From Microvirga terrestris (lineage in GTDB: Bacteria > Pseudomonadota > Alphaproteobacteria > Rhizobiales > Beijerinckiaceae), in contig NZ_JADQDN010000013.1 of assembly GCF_015694425.1 (NCBI RefSeq), positions 1-64,000 of the forward strand: a DNA stretch of 64,000 nt. The letters are read 5' to 3'. This document shows, in pieces, positions 43,201-50,776 of this stretch. The notes below the pieces were generated by a model, which was not told where the DNA came from, searched no databases, and saw only the letters and a list, made by a program, of their open reading frames with translations. The position numbers were made by a program, and so were the translations under genes. Each line of letters begins with the position of its first letter. The first letter of the stretch is position 1.

Positions 43201-43704
43201 GCTAAGGAGACGACGACCGGCACCAGCGGAGGCGACACGGTCTCGGGTGGGTCCAACACGGACAACTTGTCCGGCGGCGCCGGCAACGACAGCCTCAATG
43301 GTGGTGGCGGCAAGGACAAGATCAACGGCGGCACCGGCAATGACAGAATCGTTGGTGGCAGCGGCCAGGATTCCCTCACTGGCGGCTCGGGTAAGGACGT
43401 GTTTGCATTCGCCAATAAGGACACCGGCACGAGCAAGGCCACGGCTGACTACATCACGGACTTCACCGGCAAAGGTGGAGACAAGATCGACCTGAAGCTG
43501 ATCGATGCCGACACGAAGAAGAAAGGCGACCAGGCCTTCTCCTTCATCGGCACCAAAGAGTTCACCAAGGCCGGCCAAGTTCGTTATGAGAAGGCCGGCA
43601 AGGACACCTATGTCTATCTCAACACTGATAGCGACAAGGCTGCCGAAGGGGTGATCAAGCTGAAGGGTGCGATTGATCTGCAGAAGGGCTGGTTCGTGCT
43701 CTAA
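40255..43704 (+). CDS. RTX-type Ca2+-binding secreted protein
   Basis: A 1149-residue acidic protein without N-terminal signal. It carries many hemolysin-type nonapeptides (GGxGxDxLx), for example GGDGDDRFVGGAGDDTI, GGAGWDTLDGGDGNDIL and GGAGNDSLNGGGGKDK, in several blocks. A segment of 223 residues (DNA offset 669 bp, first copy from about 41390, second from about 42060) is duplicated in tandem, including KKGMTIDLRGGDTVTVTDLF. A cadherin-like domain lies around residues 880-980. The C-terminal 120 residues (DVFAFANKDTGTSKATADYI) look like a type I secretion end. No T1SS genes are in the window. Likely surface adhesion or Ca2+-dependent matrix protein. Confidence 0.88.
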   Translation: MAVFTILTALGLAPMNIFPSTEIVEGTATATEKSYSFSVNGAPRKIVVTGTDGGGGTITTIQVVRLYDADGTTVLAEFTGIDDVALTDFEEAWLSDTATPNDVLALLLGGGSILNGGDGDDRFVGGAGDDTINGYSDLTTIDYVDYSHRETAIFVDLADGDSEDDRGIVSIGEETDTLIGIGGIYATAHADRLTGDIRDNEFWAGLGSDTIIGGGGSDMIAYNGPETRTKGIVVEFTSEQAGEVAGEDGETDTFSEIETVYGTQFGDRFVGAEGYQRFRGFAGNDTFDGGDGEDEVDYRNDTRQIDGTGIRVDLSNVEDDGFVLVQSVNGDTDKLKSIEFIRGSRDNDTITGSSTSNRLRGDAGDDHLVGLDGGDTLNGGAGWDTLDGGDGNDILIGGVGEGTDEDTFIASAGDDTIYGGEVMEDDDPDTDWNDLSYQNELFASIEVTFASDDRYGIGTVVKKDGSGEITGTDQFFNIHAVRGTTGGDTFTGAESPVAQRFVGYAGDDVFDGTDGINEIDYRADYRVAPVQLKKGMTIDLRGGDTVTVTDLFGAQDTLTKIERIRGTETDDRIYGNDLDNRLRGDNGNDVLTGDAGNDTLNGSAGWDTLDGGDGNDILIGGVGASTDEDYFVGSLGNDVIYGGDVEQNDNPNTDWNDLSYSSGTFSGIEVTFTSGDLYGAGTVVKKDGSENVGVDHFFNIHAVRGTAGADTFTGAASAVPQRFIGLSGADIFDGTNGINEVDYRADYRTALANLKKGMTIDLRGGDTVTVTDLFGATDTLTKIERIRGTETDDKIYGNELDNRLRGDNGNDLLSGAAGDDMLEGGSGIDTAVYSGSRSNYHVTNNGTTLTITDERAGGEGTDTVIDIEVFNFGGSVLNLAEVINHGSAINLAGGMVLENSKTGDDVGTLSVANPDAKSTHSYTLINDAGGRFQLASDNKTIEVKNGLLLDYEQSMTHTVVVRATDQFGKSVDQTLTIVLQDVAKETTTGTSGGDTVSGGSNTDNLSGGAGNDSLNGGGGKDKINGGTGNDRIVGGSGQDSLTGGSGKDVFAFANKDTGTSKATADYITDFTGKGGDKIDLKLIDADTKKKGDQAFSFIGTKEFTKAGQVRYEKAGKDTYVYLNTDSDKAAEGVIKLKGAIDLQKGWFVL
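41390..42690 (+). repeat. Internal 669-bp in-frame tandem duplication in the RTX gene
   Basis: The DNA from about 41390 is repeated from about 42060 with an offset of 669 bp (223 codons). Many stretches are near-identical, for example the segment coding for KKGMTIDLRGGDTVTVTDLF, while intervening parts have drifted, mostly at third codon positions. Confidence 0.8.
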
Positions 43705-43741
43705 AGGGCAGCGATTCCAGGCGGATGGCACGATAAAAAAG

Positions 43742-43771
43742 CAATACCGGGGGCCTTGGCTCCTGGCATTG
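43742..43771 (+). terminator. Hairpin after the RTX gene
   Basis: CAAT-A-CCGGGGGCC pairs with GGCTCCTGG-C-ATTG (two G-T pairs, one bulge-like mismatch), 38 bp after the stop at 43704. No clear T-run; probable 3'-end structure. Confidence 0.5.
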
Positions 43772-43874
43772 TCTTGAGACAGTTGGGCAATCCTCCCGAC
43801 GGAGCAAGACACCTCGGAATTGCAGGCTTCTTGTCGAAGCCTGAGCAAAGCGCGATTCTGCGGTCGAAAGCAAA

Positions 43875-43896
43875 ACGGTCCGCCAAGGCGGGCCGT
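43875..43896 (-). terminator. Terminator for the minus-strand small genes
   Basis: ACGGTCCGCC and GGCGGGCCGT form a stem with one G-T pair. On the minus strand it is followed by TTTTGCTTTC, and it lies just after the 33-codon gene ending at 43914. Confidence 0.55.
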
Positions 43897-43913
43897 TGAG
43901 AAGGCCTGCAGAC

Positions 43914-44015
43914 TCAGGCGCGCTGCGTCACGCGTTCCTTGTGGGAGTCTGAGGGCTTCTGCTTGCGCTTGGTCGCCTTCTTCCAGGATGGTCTCATACG
44001 GGCCTTGCGAGCCAC
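43914..44015 (-). CDS. Possible 33-residue very basic peptide
   Basis: GTG at 44015 starts a Lys/Arg-rich peptide (ARKARMRPSWKKATKRKQKP) of 33 residues ending 9 bp after the previous small gene stop. The composition suits a nucleic-acid-binding peptide. A terminator follows directly. Real expression is unproven. Confidence 0.35.
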   Translation of the reverse strand: MARKARMRPSWKKATKRKQKPSDSHKERVTQRA

Positions 44016-44024
44016 GGCATTGTC

Positions 44025-44225
44025 CTATCGCTTGCTGCCTTTGTCCGATTCGGGATAAGTCCTCTCGAGACCTTTTCGCTGATCGTTTCCGGTCAGGCTC
44101 CGGTTGCCGGCGGCACGATCGCCCTGCTCGGCATTATCCCTGCCGCCTTTGCCCGGATGCACAATGCTGGTGTTCACGCTCTGCTCGGCCAAGCCTTGAG
44201 CGCGATCCTCGCCTTTGCCGGGCAT
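44025..44225 (-). CDS. Small hydrophilic, probably disordered protein
   Basis: A 66-residue protein rich in Gly, Asp, Arg and Lys, with no hydrophobic core (HPGKGGRDNAEQGDRAAGNR), typical of stress-type disordered proteins. ATG 44225 has GAGG close upstream. It lies 5 bp after the stop of the CxxC protein gene, in the same direction. Confidence 0.45.
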   Translation of the reverse strand: MPGKGEDRAQGLAEQSVNTSIVHPGKGGRDNAEQGDRAAGNRSLTGNDQRKGLERTYPESDKGSKR

Positions 44226-44229
44226 GGCC

Positions 44230-44394
44230 TCAGCCGCCGCTCTGAATGTCGCGGTGGTGGGCGCCGGAGCCCATGCCCTGTTGATCCTTGAGGGCTTGCT
44301 CGCACCGATCCACATGGCTTGCGGCACGCTGCTGCATTTCCTGCGCGTTGTGGCAAGGGTCGCTGACGTCTTGCTGGCAGAACTGGCACTTCAT
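44230..44394 (-). CDS. 54-residue CxxC protein
   Basis: MKCQFCQQDVSDPCHNAQEM followed by ASHVDRCEQALKD and a Gly/His tail. A CxxC pair, CH and a later HVDRC could bind a zinc ion. ATG 44394 has a perfect AGGAGG at 5 nt. First of three short minus-strand genes (44394 to 43914) ending at a terminator. Confidence 0.6.
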   Translation of the reverse strand: MKCQFCQQDVSDPCHNAQEMQQRAASHVDRCEQALKDQQGMGSGAHHRDIQSGG

Positions 44395-44784
44395 GGTGGC
44401 CTCCTTCGGGCACGAACAGGAGGCCAACGTGAGGGCGCTGCTGGAGTTCCGGTTCTCATATCCGGGCACGAGGATGATGACCCGCGTCATGGTCAGGAAC
44501 CAGAGGAGGGAGGTTCAGATGCGTGACGAAGTTCTCGATGGGTTGATGGCCGCCGAGAAGGGCGAAGATGGATGGGAGGGTGAATAACTTAACGAAGAGC
44601 CGGCACATCGGATGGCCGGGCAGCGGCGAGGCCGATGACCGCCACCTTAGCGTCCACGGCGCCCGGATCGTCCAAAGTAGTCTGCAACTTTAGACTTAAG
44701 CCTCTTGATCTCTCCCCCTGAAGTAACAGAAGTTTAAGATCAGGCGCGAGCCGCTTACAATAAAAAGCGCCCAGGGAGGAAGTC
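44395..44784. other. Upstream region of the TRAP operon
   Basis: Divergent region between the CxxC gene and dctP. It holds a possible 22-codon frame at 44519-44587 (GGGAGG 5 nt before its ATG; MRDEVLDGLMAAEKGEDGW), too short to call. No operator was identified. Confidence 0.35.
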
Positions 44785-45945
44785 ATGACCAAATCCAAGA
44801 CTCTCGGAACGCAAGATTCCGGCGGGGTGAAACAATCACGCCGCCGTTTCCTCAAGGTTGCTACGATCGGCGCTGCCGCAACAGTTGCCGCTCCAAATAT
44901 TGTTCAGGCCCAAGGCCCGATCAACATGCGCTGGCAGAGCACGTGGCCGTCCAAGGACATCTTCCACGAGTTCGCACTCGATTTTGCCAAGAAAGTCAAC
45001 GACATGACCGGCGGCGACCTCAAGATCGAGGTGTTGCCCGCAGGCGCCGTGGTGCCGGCTTTTGGCCTGCTCGACGCCGTGTCTAAGGGAACGCTCGATG
45101 GTGGCCATGGCGTGATGGTCTACCATTATGGCAAGCAGACCGCGCTTGCGCTCTGGGGATCCGGTCCTGGCTTTGCCATGGATGCCAACATGCTGATGGC
45201 TTGGCACCGCTATGGCGGCGGCAAGGAACTGCTCGAGAAGCTCTATGCCTCGATCGGTGCCAACGTCGTGTCGTTCCCCTATGGGCCGATGCCGACGCAG
45301 CCGCTCGGCTGGTTCAAGAAGCCGGTCACCAAGATGGAGGACATGGCGGGCCTCAAGTTCCGAACCGTGGGCATCTCGATCGACGTGTTCACCGGCATGG
45401 GTGCCGCCGTCAATGCCTTGCCCGGCGGCGAGATCGTCTCGGCGATGGACCGCGGCCTTCTCGATGCGGCCGAGTTCAACAACGCCTCGTCCGACCGCGC
45501 CCTCGGCTTCGCAGACGTGTCCAAGGTGTGCATGCTCCAGAGCTACCATCAGAACGCCGAGCAGTTCGAGATCATGTTCAACAAGGCGAAATACGATGGG
45601 CTGCCGGAGAGAATGAAGGCGATTATCGCCAATGCGGTCGACGCTGCATCGCAGGACATGTCATGGAAGGCGATCGACCGGTACTCGAAGGATTATGTCG
45701 AGCTTCAAACGAAGGACAACGTCAAGTTCTACAAGACCCCGGACGCGATCCTCAAGAAGCAGCTCGAGGTCTACGACGAGGTCGTGAAAAAGAAGGCCGG
45801 AGAGAATCCGCTGTTCAAGGAGATCCTTGAATCGCAGCTTGCTTTCGCCCAGCGGGCCACGCGCTGGGAGCAGGATACCGTCGTCAATCGCCGCATGGCG
45901 TTTGATCACTACTTCGGACCCAACGCGGCTGCAAAGAAGATCTAA
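44785..45945 (+). CDS. dctP: TRAP transporter substrate-binding protein
   Basis: A 386-residue periplasmic binding protein of the DctP/TakP group. A Tat leader with SRRRFLKVATIGAAATVAAP is followed by INMRWQSTWPSKDIFHEFALDFAKKV. The conserved substrate-binding arginine region is GLKFRTVGISIDVFTGMGAAVNALPGGEI. This subgroup commonly binds 2-oxoacids or other carboxylates; the substrate here is not determined. GGGAGGAAG precedes the ATG. First gene of dctP-dctQ-dctM. Confidence 0.9.
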   Translation: MTKSKTLGTQDSGGVKQSRRRFLKVATIGAAATVAAPNIVQAQGPINMRWQSTWPSKDIFHEFALDFAKKVNDMTGGDLKIEVLPAGAVVPAFGLLDAVSKGTLDGGHGVMVYHYGKQTALALWGSGPGFAMDANMLMAWHRYGGGKELLEKLYASIGANVVSFPYGPMPTQPLGWFKKPVTKMEDMAGLKFRTVGISIDVFTGMGAAVNALPGGEIVSAMDRGLLDAAEFNNASSDRALGFADVSKVCMLQSYHQNAEQFEIMFNKAKYDGLPERMKAIIANAVDAASQDMSWKAIDRYSKDYVELQTKDNVKFYKTPDAILKKQLEVYDEVVKKKAGENPLFKEILESQLAFAQRATRWEQDTVVNRRMAFDHYFGPNAAAKKI

Positions 45946-45963
45946 AGCGACGATCAATCCGGA

Positions 45964-45997
45964 CAGGCGCCATCGGAAGACAGGCCGATGGCGCCTG
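45964..45997 (+). terminator. Hairpin between dctP and dctQ
   Basis: CAGGCGCCATCGG and CCGATGGCGCCTG form a perfect 13-bp stem with an 8-nt loop, 18 bp after the dctP stop. It lacks a T-run; it probably stabilises dctP mRNA or reduces read-through so that binding protein exceeds permease. Confidence 0.65.
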
Positions 45998-46037
45998 ATC
46001 ATGATCTTAACATCCTCTTTCTGGTCGGCTCCCCAGC

Positions 46038-46706
46038 ATGAACGTTCAGAAAATTCTGCACATTGTCGACGGCATTAGTACCTGGGTCGGCAAGGCTGCG
46101 GCTTGGCTCGTCATCGGGCTTATGATCCTTGTCTGCGTCGAGGTCTTCAAGCGTTACATCATGAACATGCCCACCGCATGGATCTTCGATGCGAGCAACA
46201 TGTTCTACGGCAGCCTGTTCATGCTGGCCGGCGCCTACACGCTGGCGCAGAACGCCCATGTGCGCGGCGACTTTCTCTACAGCTCGATGCGGCCCCGCAC
46301 GCAGGCATCGCTCGACCTTGTCCTCTACATCGTCTTCTTCCTGCCGGGCATCATGGCCCTCATCTATGCAGGCTATGATTACGCGGCGCTGTCCTGGCGG
46401 ATCGGCGAACACTCGACCGTGACGGCAAACGGCCCGCCGGTCTACCATTTCAAGGCGGTGATCCCGATCGCCGGCGCCCTGGTGATGCTGCAGGGCCTAG
46501 CCGAGATCCTGCGCTGCGTCGTTTGCCTCAAGACCGGGGTATGGCCCAGCCGGCTCAAGGACGTCAGCGAGATCGACGTGGTTGAAGAGCAACTCGCGCA
46601 CAGCGAATATGTGGATGAAGAAACGCGCAAGACCGCCATCGCGCGCGCGCAGCAGATCGATGAAACGGCGCGGCAACGCGGGATGGGGGGAGACCTGCAG
46701 ACATGA
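46038..46706 (+). CDS. dctQ: TRAP transporter small permease
   Basis: A 222-residue membrane protein with four transmembrane segments, as in DctQ. Characteristic parts are WVGKAAAWLVIGLMILVCVEVFKRYIMNMPTAWIFDASNM and the later TYTLAQNAHVRGDF-like segment (YTLAQNAHVRGDFLYS). The C-terminal 45 residues are cytoplasmic and charged. The stop overlaps the dctM start by 4 bp (ATGA), so translation is coupled. Confidence 0.88.
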   Translation: MNVQKILHIVDGISTWVGKAAAWLVIGLMILVCVEVFKRYIMNMPTAWIFDASNMFYGSLFMLAGAYTLAQNAHVRGDFLYSSMRPRTQASLDLVLYIVFFLPGIMALIYAGYDYAALSWRIGEHSTVTANGPPVYHFKAVIPIAGALVMLQGLAEILRCVVCLKTGVWPSRLKDVSEIDVVEEQLAHSEYVDEETRKTAIARAQQIDETARQRGMGGDLQT

Positions 46707-48451
46707 GCGATCCGGCATTGGGTCTCACGATGCTTATGCTCATCGTGGTGGTGATCATGATGGGTTTCCCGACAGCCTTCACGCTGATGGGCCTCGGGAT
46801 GTTCTTCGGCTTCTACGCGTTCTACAATCCTGCGGAGCATTGGTTCGACAACCGGGTTTTCGACCTCATGGTCCAGCGCACCTATGGCGCCATGACCAAC
46901 GACGTTCTCATCTCCATCCCGCTCTTCGTGTTGATGGGGTATGTGATGGAACGCGGGGCGCTCGTCGACAAAATGTTCTACGCGATCCAGCTCTCGTTCC
47001 GGCGTCTTCCCGCCTCGCTCGCGATCGCGACTCTGATCGTCTGCACATTCTGGGGCATCGCCAGCGGCCTCGTGGGAGCTGTCGTCGTCCTCATGGGGGT
47101 GATCGCCTTCAACCCGATGCTGCGTGCCGGCTATGACGTCAAGCTCGCCTCTGGAGTCATCACGGCCGGAGGTACGCTGGGCATTCTGATCCCGCCTTCG
47201 GTGATGATCATCGTCTATGCGGCGGTGGCCGGCCAGTCTGTCGTGAAGCTTTATGCGGCCGCGATGTTCCCGGGCTTCTTCCTTGCCTTCCTGTACCTCG
47301 TCTACATCGTCGGCTGGGCGATGATAAACCCGAAGATCGCGCCTGCTCTTCCCGAGGAGCAAACACGGGTTCCGGTGCCGGAATGGATGCGAAGATTTCA
47401 GGCCGCTTATTCGAACAACATGCTGGTTGGGCTCTTCTCGGCCCTGTTCTCGCCAGCCCGGATGAAGGGCCTCAACGACGATGACGGGCGGCTCACCTAC
47501 TGGACGGTGTTCAAGAACTTTCTCGCCACCCTCATCCCTCTTGCGCTGACGGCCCTCACCCTCTGGCTGCTGTGGTGGTACGTCGTCATTCATCCGCAAG
47601 CGTCGGCCGAAGGCGAGGCGCCTGAAGGCTTGGAGCAGCTTGGTGGACCGGCAGTGAGCGCGCCGGTGACGCCGACCGATATAGGACCGGCGACCACATT
47701 TTATGTCATTTTCGGCATCGTTGCCGCATTGGCCCTGGTGATCCTCGCCCGCTACTACCGGAACATGAACGCCGAGCGTCTCCAGGTCGTGAAGCTTCTG
47801 TCATCGTCGATCATGCCGCTCGGCATTCTCACCCTCCTCGTGCTCGCCGTCATCCTGTTCGGAATCACCACTGCGACCGAGTCCGCTGCCGTCGGCGCTG
47901 CCGGAGCGTTCCTGCTCGCGTTCCAGGCTCGAACGCTGAACTGGAAACGCACCAAGGAGGCCGTGTTCCTGACGGCGAAGACAACAGCCATGGTGTGCTG
48001 GCTCTTCGTCGGTTCGGCCCTGTTCTCGGCCGTGTTCGCGATCCTCGGCGGGCAGGGCTTGGTCGAGCGCTGGGTTCTGGCCATGGATCTGACCCCTGTG
48101 CAGTTCATGATCCTGTCGCAGGCGGTGATCTTCATTCTCGGCTGGCCGCTGGAATGGACCGAGATCATCATCATCTTCGTGCCGATCTTCCTGCCGCTGC
48201 TGAAGCATTTCAACATCGACCCGGTGCTCTGGGGCGTTCTCGTCTTCGTGAATCTCCAGGCTGCGTTCCTGTCGCCGCCTGTGGCCATGTCGGCTTTCTA
48301 TCTCAAGGGCGTTTCACCACCGCACGTCACCCTGAACCAGATCTTCGCGGGTATGATGCCCTACATGCTCATCGTGATCGTCTGCATGATCTTCATGTAT
48401 ATCTGGCCCGAACTGACCCTGTGGCTGCCGCGCTACCTTTATGGCGGCTGA
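46703..48451 (+). CDS. dctM: TRAP transporter large permease
   Basis: A 582-residue membrane protein of the DctM family, longer than the usual 430 residues. The family signature GGTLGILIPPSVMIIVYA is present, and the last part has PPVAMSAFYLKGV. Extra length comes from a central insert (about residues 235-360) with a polar loop PVSAPVTPTDIGP between added hydrophobic segments, as seen in the mannitol/chloroaromatic-type subgroup. It forms the transport channel with DctQ. A weak hairpin follows at about 48463-48480. Confidence 0.9.
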   Translation: MSDPALGLTMLMLIVVVIMMGFPTAFTLMGLGMFFGFYAFYNPAEHWFDNRVFDLMVQRTYGAMTNDVLISIPLFVLMGYVMERGALVDKMFYAIQLSFRRLPASLAIATLIVCTFWGIASGLVGAVVVLMGVIAFNPMLRAGYDVKLASGVITAGGTLGILIPPSVMIIVYAAVAGQSVVKLYAAAMFPGFFLAFLYLVYIVGWAMINPKIAPALPEEQTRVPVPEWMRRFQAAYSNNMLVGLFSALFSPARMKGLNDDDGRLTYWTVFKNFLATLIPLALTALTLWLLWWYVVIHPQASAEGEAPEGLEQLGGPAVSAPVTPTDIGPATTFYVIFGIVAALALVILARYYRNMNAERLQVVKLLSSSIMPLGILTLLVLAVILFGITTATESAAVGAAGAFLLAFQARTLNWKRTKEAVFLTAKTTAMVCWLFVGSALFSAVFAILGGQGLVERWVLAMDLTPVQFMILSQAVIFILGWPLEWTEIIIIFVPIFLPLLKHFNIDPVLWGVLVFVNLQAAFLSPPVAMSAFYLKGVSPPHVTLNQIFAGMMPYMLIVIVCMIFMYIWPELTLWLPRYLYGG

Positions 48452-48535
48452 GGACGAGGACAGGCGAAGCATCCCTTCGCTTCGTTCCTGATGGACGGGC
48501 AGGTCAAAGGCCGTATCTGTACGTGCTGAGTCGTT

Positions 48536-49726
48536 CTAGACTTGCGTCAAGGCCTTGGCCATATCTGCCAGCAGGTCGTCCTTGTGCTCCAGTCCGACCG
48601 ACAGGCGCACCAGGCCATCCGTGATGCCCATCTCGGCGCGTTGCTCGGGCGTGAAACGCTGGTGTGTGGTGGTGGCCGGATGGGTGACGAGACTTTTCGC
48701 ATCGCCCAGGTTGTTGGAGATCCTGATCAGCCTGAGGGCGTTCAGGAAGCGGAAAGCGCCTTCCTTGCCGCCTTTGACGTCGAGCGCAATCATGGTCGAG
48801 GCGCCGCTCATCTGGCGCCGGATCAGGTCTGCCTGAGGATGATCCGGGCGGCCGGGGTAGGTCAGGCGCCGCAGCTTCGGATGGTCATGAAGCGCATCCG
48901 CAAGAGCGCCGGCGGTGGCGGTTTGCTTTTCGACGCGCAGGGGAAGGGTCTCGAGACCTTTCAGAAGCACCCAGGCGTTGAAGGGCGAGATCGACGGTCC
49001 CGTCATGCGCAGGAATTGCTGCACTTTATTCTCGATGAACTCGGTGGAGCCGAGGATCACGCCGCCCAGACATCGGCCCTGGCCGTCGATGTGCTTGGTG
49101 GCCGAATACACGACGCAATCCGCCCCGAGCGCGAGCGGCTTCTGGAAAAGCGGTGTCGCGAAAACATTGTCGACAGTGAGCGTCGCATCGCCCGCATGGG
49201 CGATCTCGGCAATCGCCGTGATGTCGAAGATCTCCAGGCTGGGATTGGTCGGTGTCTCCAATAGGAAGGCCTTGGTCTCCGGCCTCACGGCGTCGCGCCA
49301 CTGGTTGAGGTCCGCGCCGTCGACCAGGGTGCAGCCGACGCCGAAACGGGGCAGAAAATCCTCCACTACCCAACGGCAGGAGCCGAAGAGCGCGCGAGCC
49401 GCCACCACATGATCGCCGGCCTGCACCTGCCCGACCATGGCGGCGGTGACGGCCGCCATGCCGCTTGCCGTCGCGCGGGCGGCTTCCGCTCCTTCGAGGC
49501 CGGCGATGCGCTGCTCGAAGGCATCCACGGTCGGGTTCGAATAGCGGCTGTAGCTGTAACCCTCCTCTTCGTTGAGGAAGCGCCGTTCCGCACTTTCAGC
49601 GGATTCATAAATGAAGCCCTGCGTGAGGAAGAGAGCCTCAGACGTCTCCCCAAAGGGCGTGCGCTGATGACCTTCATGGACGAGGCGGGTTTCAAGGCGA
49701 TAGGGAGGCTCTTGAGGCATGGTCAT
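48536..49726 (-). CDS. metZ: O-succinylhomoserine sulfhydrylase
   Basis: A 396-residue PLP enzyme of the Cys/Met metabolism family that makes homocysteine from O-succinylhomoserine and sulfide. The PLP lysine is K211 in VYSATKHIDGQGR. SRYSNPTVDAFEQRIAGLEGAE and SNNLGDAKSLVTHPATTTHQR are typical. The MetZ subfamily is favoured over cystathionine gamma-synthase by overall pattern in alphaproteobacteria. It starts 73 bp after the rfbD stop; a 16-bp palindrome lies in the gap. Confidence 0.9.
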   Translation of the reverse strand: MTMPQEPPYRLETRLVHEGHQRTPFGETSEALFLTQGFIYESAESAERRFLNEEEGYSYSRYSNPTVDAFEQRIAGLEGAEAARATASGMAAVTAAMVGQVQAGDHVVAARALFGSCRWVVEDFLPRFGVGCTLVDGADLNQWRDAVRPETKAFLLETPTNPSLEIFDITAIAEIAHAGDATLTVDNVFATPLFQKPLALGADCVVYSATKHIDGQGRCLGGVILGSTEFIENKVQQFLRMTGPSISPFNAWVLLKGLETLPLRVEKQTATAGALADALHDHPKLRRLTYPGRPDHPQADLIRRQMSGASTMIALDVKGGKEGAFRFLNALRLIRISNNLGDAKSLVTHPATTTHQRFTPEQRAEMGITDGLVRLSVGLEHKDDLLADMAKALTQV

Positions 49727-49743
49727 GAAGCGATCCTACGGTC

Positions 49744-49759
49744 GTTCTTTATAAAGAAC
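49744..49759. promoter_or_regulatory. Perfect 16-bp palindrome upstream of metZ
   Basis: GTTCTTTATAAAGAAC, 18 bp before the metZ start. It contains TATAAA on the metZ strand, so it could be a -10 region overlapped by a dimeric repressor site. Function is inferred. Confidence 0.45.
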
Positions 49760-49799
49760 AACTGTCTTCTTTTGACGGAAAGCCACGGCCTCCTTCCTC

Positions 49800-50717
49800 T
49801 CAGCCCACATGGCCTCGCAGAAACTCCTTGCGGGCCTCCTCGATGAGGCGCTTCACGCAAGGCTCAAGCGACGAGCGCCAAGGCGGCAGCGCCACGCCAT
49901 GCACCTCCTTGAGCTTGGTGCAGTCGAGCCGGGAATTGGCGGGACGCTTGGCCGGGGTCGGGTAGTCCGATGTGGCGATCGGTCGGACCTTCGCCGAGGG
50001 TCCGCCGAGATGAGCCGAAAGGGTGAAGATTTCCGTCGCGAACTCCGCCCAGTTGGCAAAGCCCTCGCCGGCCATATGGAACACACCGCGCAGGTTCTTG
50101 TCAGCGGGGCGCTCCAGCAGGTTGCGGCTGACTGTGATGATTCCGTCGGCGATGTCCAGGGCGCTGGTGGGCGAGCCGTGCTGGTCGGCCACGACGCCGA
50201 CCTCGTCGCGGTCGCCCGCGAGGCGCAGCATCGTCTTGACGAAATTCTTGCCGAACGGGCTGTAGATCCAGGCGGTGCGCAGGATGGCGTAGTTCTCGGC
50301 CTCGGCTGCCACGGCCTCCTCGCCGAGGAGCTTCGAGGCGCCATAGACGCCCAGAGGAGCGACGGGGTCGTCCTCACGGTAAGGATGGTCGGCGGTACCG
50401 TCGAACACGTAGTCGGTGGAGATATGGATCAGCGGCACGTTCATGGCCGCCGCAGCCCCCGCCACAACGCCGGCGCCGATTCCGTTGATGGCCTCGGCCA
50501 ATTCCGGCGCAGACTCGGCCTGGTCGACGGCGGTATAGGCTGCCGCATTCACGATGATGTCGCCGCCGGTCTCAACGAGGGCATCCTCGATGCCCGACGG
50601 ATCGGCAAGGTCGAGCTTGGGGCGGCCGACGAGCACGGCCTGGGCGCCGTGAGCCCGCGCGCGCTCCGCCAGGGAGCGGGCGACCTGTCCTTCCTTGCCG
50701 ATGACGATGATACGCAT
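49800..50717 (-). CDS. rfbD: dTDP-4-dehydrorhamnose reductase
   Basis: A 305-residue NAD(P)H-dependent enzyme completing dTDP-L-rhamnose synthesis. It has the Rossmann glycine motif GKEGQVARSL, NAAAYTAVDQAES, the STDYVFDG motif, and the catalytic YGASKLLGE (YxxxK). The start is placed at MRIIVIG; upstream codons add an implausible tail. No other rhamnose genes are adjacent, which is unusual since rfbABCD are often clustered. It ends 73 bp before metZ. Confidence 0.92.
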   Translation of the reverse strand: MRIIVIGKEGQVARSLAERARAHGAQAVLVGRPKLDLADPSGIEDALVETGGDIIVNAAAYTAVDQAESAPELAEAINGIGAGVVAGAAAAMNVPLIHISTDYVFDGTADHPYREDDPVAPLGVYGASKLLGEEAVAAEAENYAILRTAWIYSPFGKNFVKTMLRLAGDRDEVGVVADQHGSPTSALDIADGIITVSRNLLERPADKNLRGVFHMAGEGFANWAEFATEIFTLSAHLGGPSAKVRPIATSDYPTPAKRPANSRLDCTKLKEVHGVALPPWRSSLEPCVKRLIEEARKEFLRGHVG

Positions 50718-50776
50718 GGAACCCGAACCTTCTTCGATCTGGAAGCAGCTTTCTGACAGCAGCTGCCAGGGATGTG

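Noticed and set aside
49727..49799. Possible SAM-II riboswitch before metZ
   Set aside because: The 73-bp gap does not show the expected pseudoknot elements; only a palindrome is clear.
49809..50756. Open frame of 315 codons on the plus strand
   Set aside because: Antisense shadow of rfbD.
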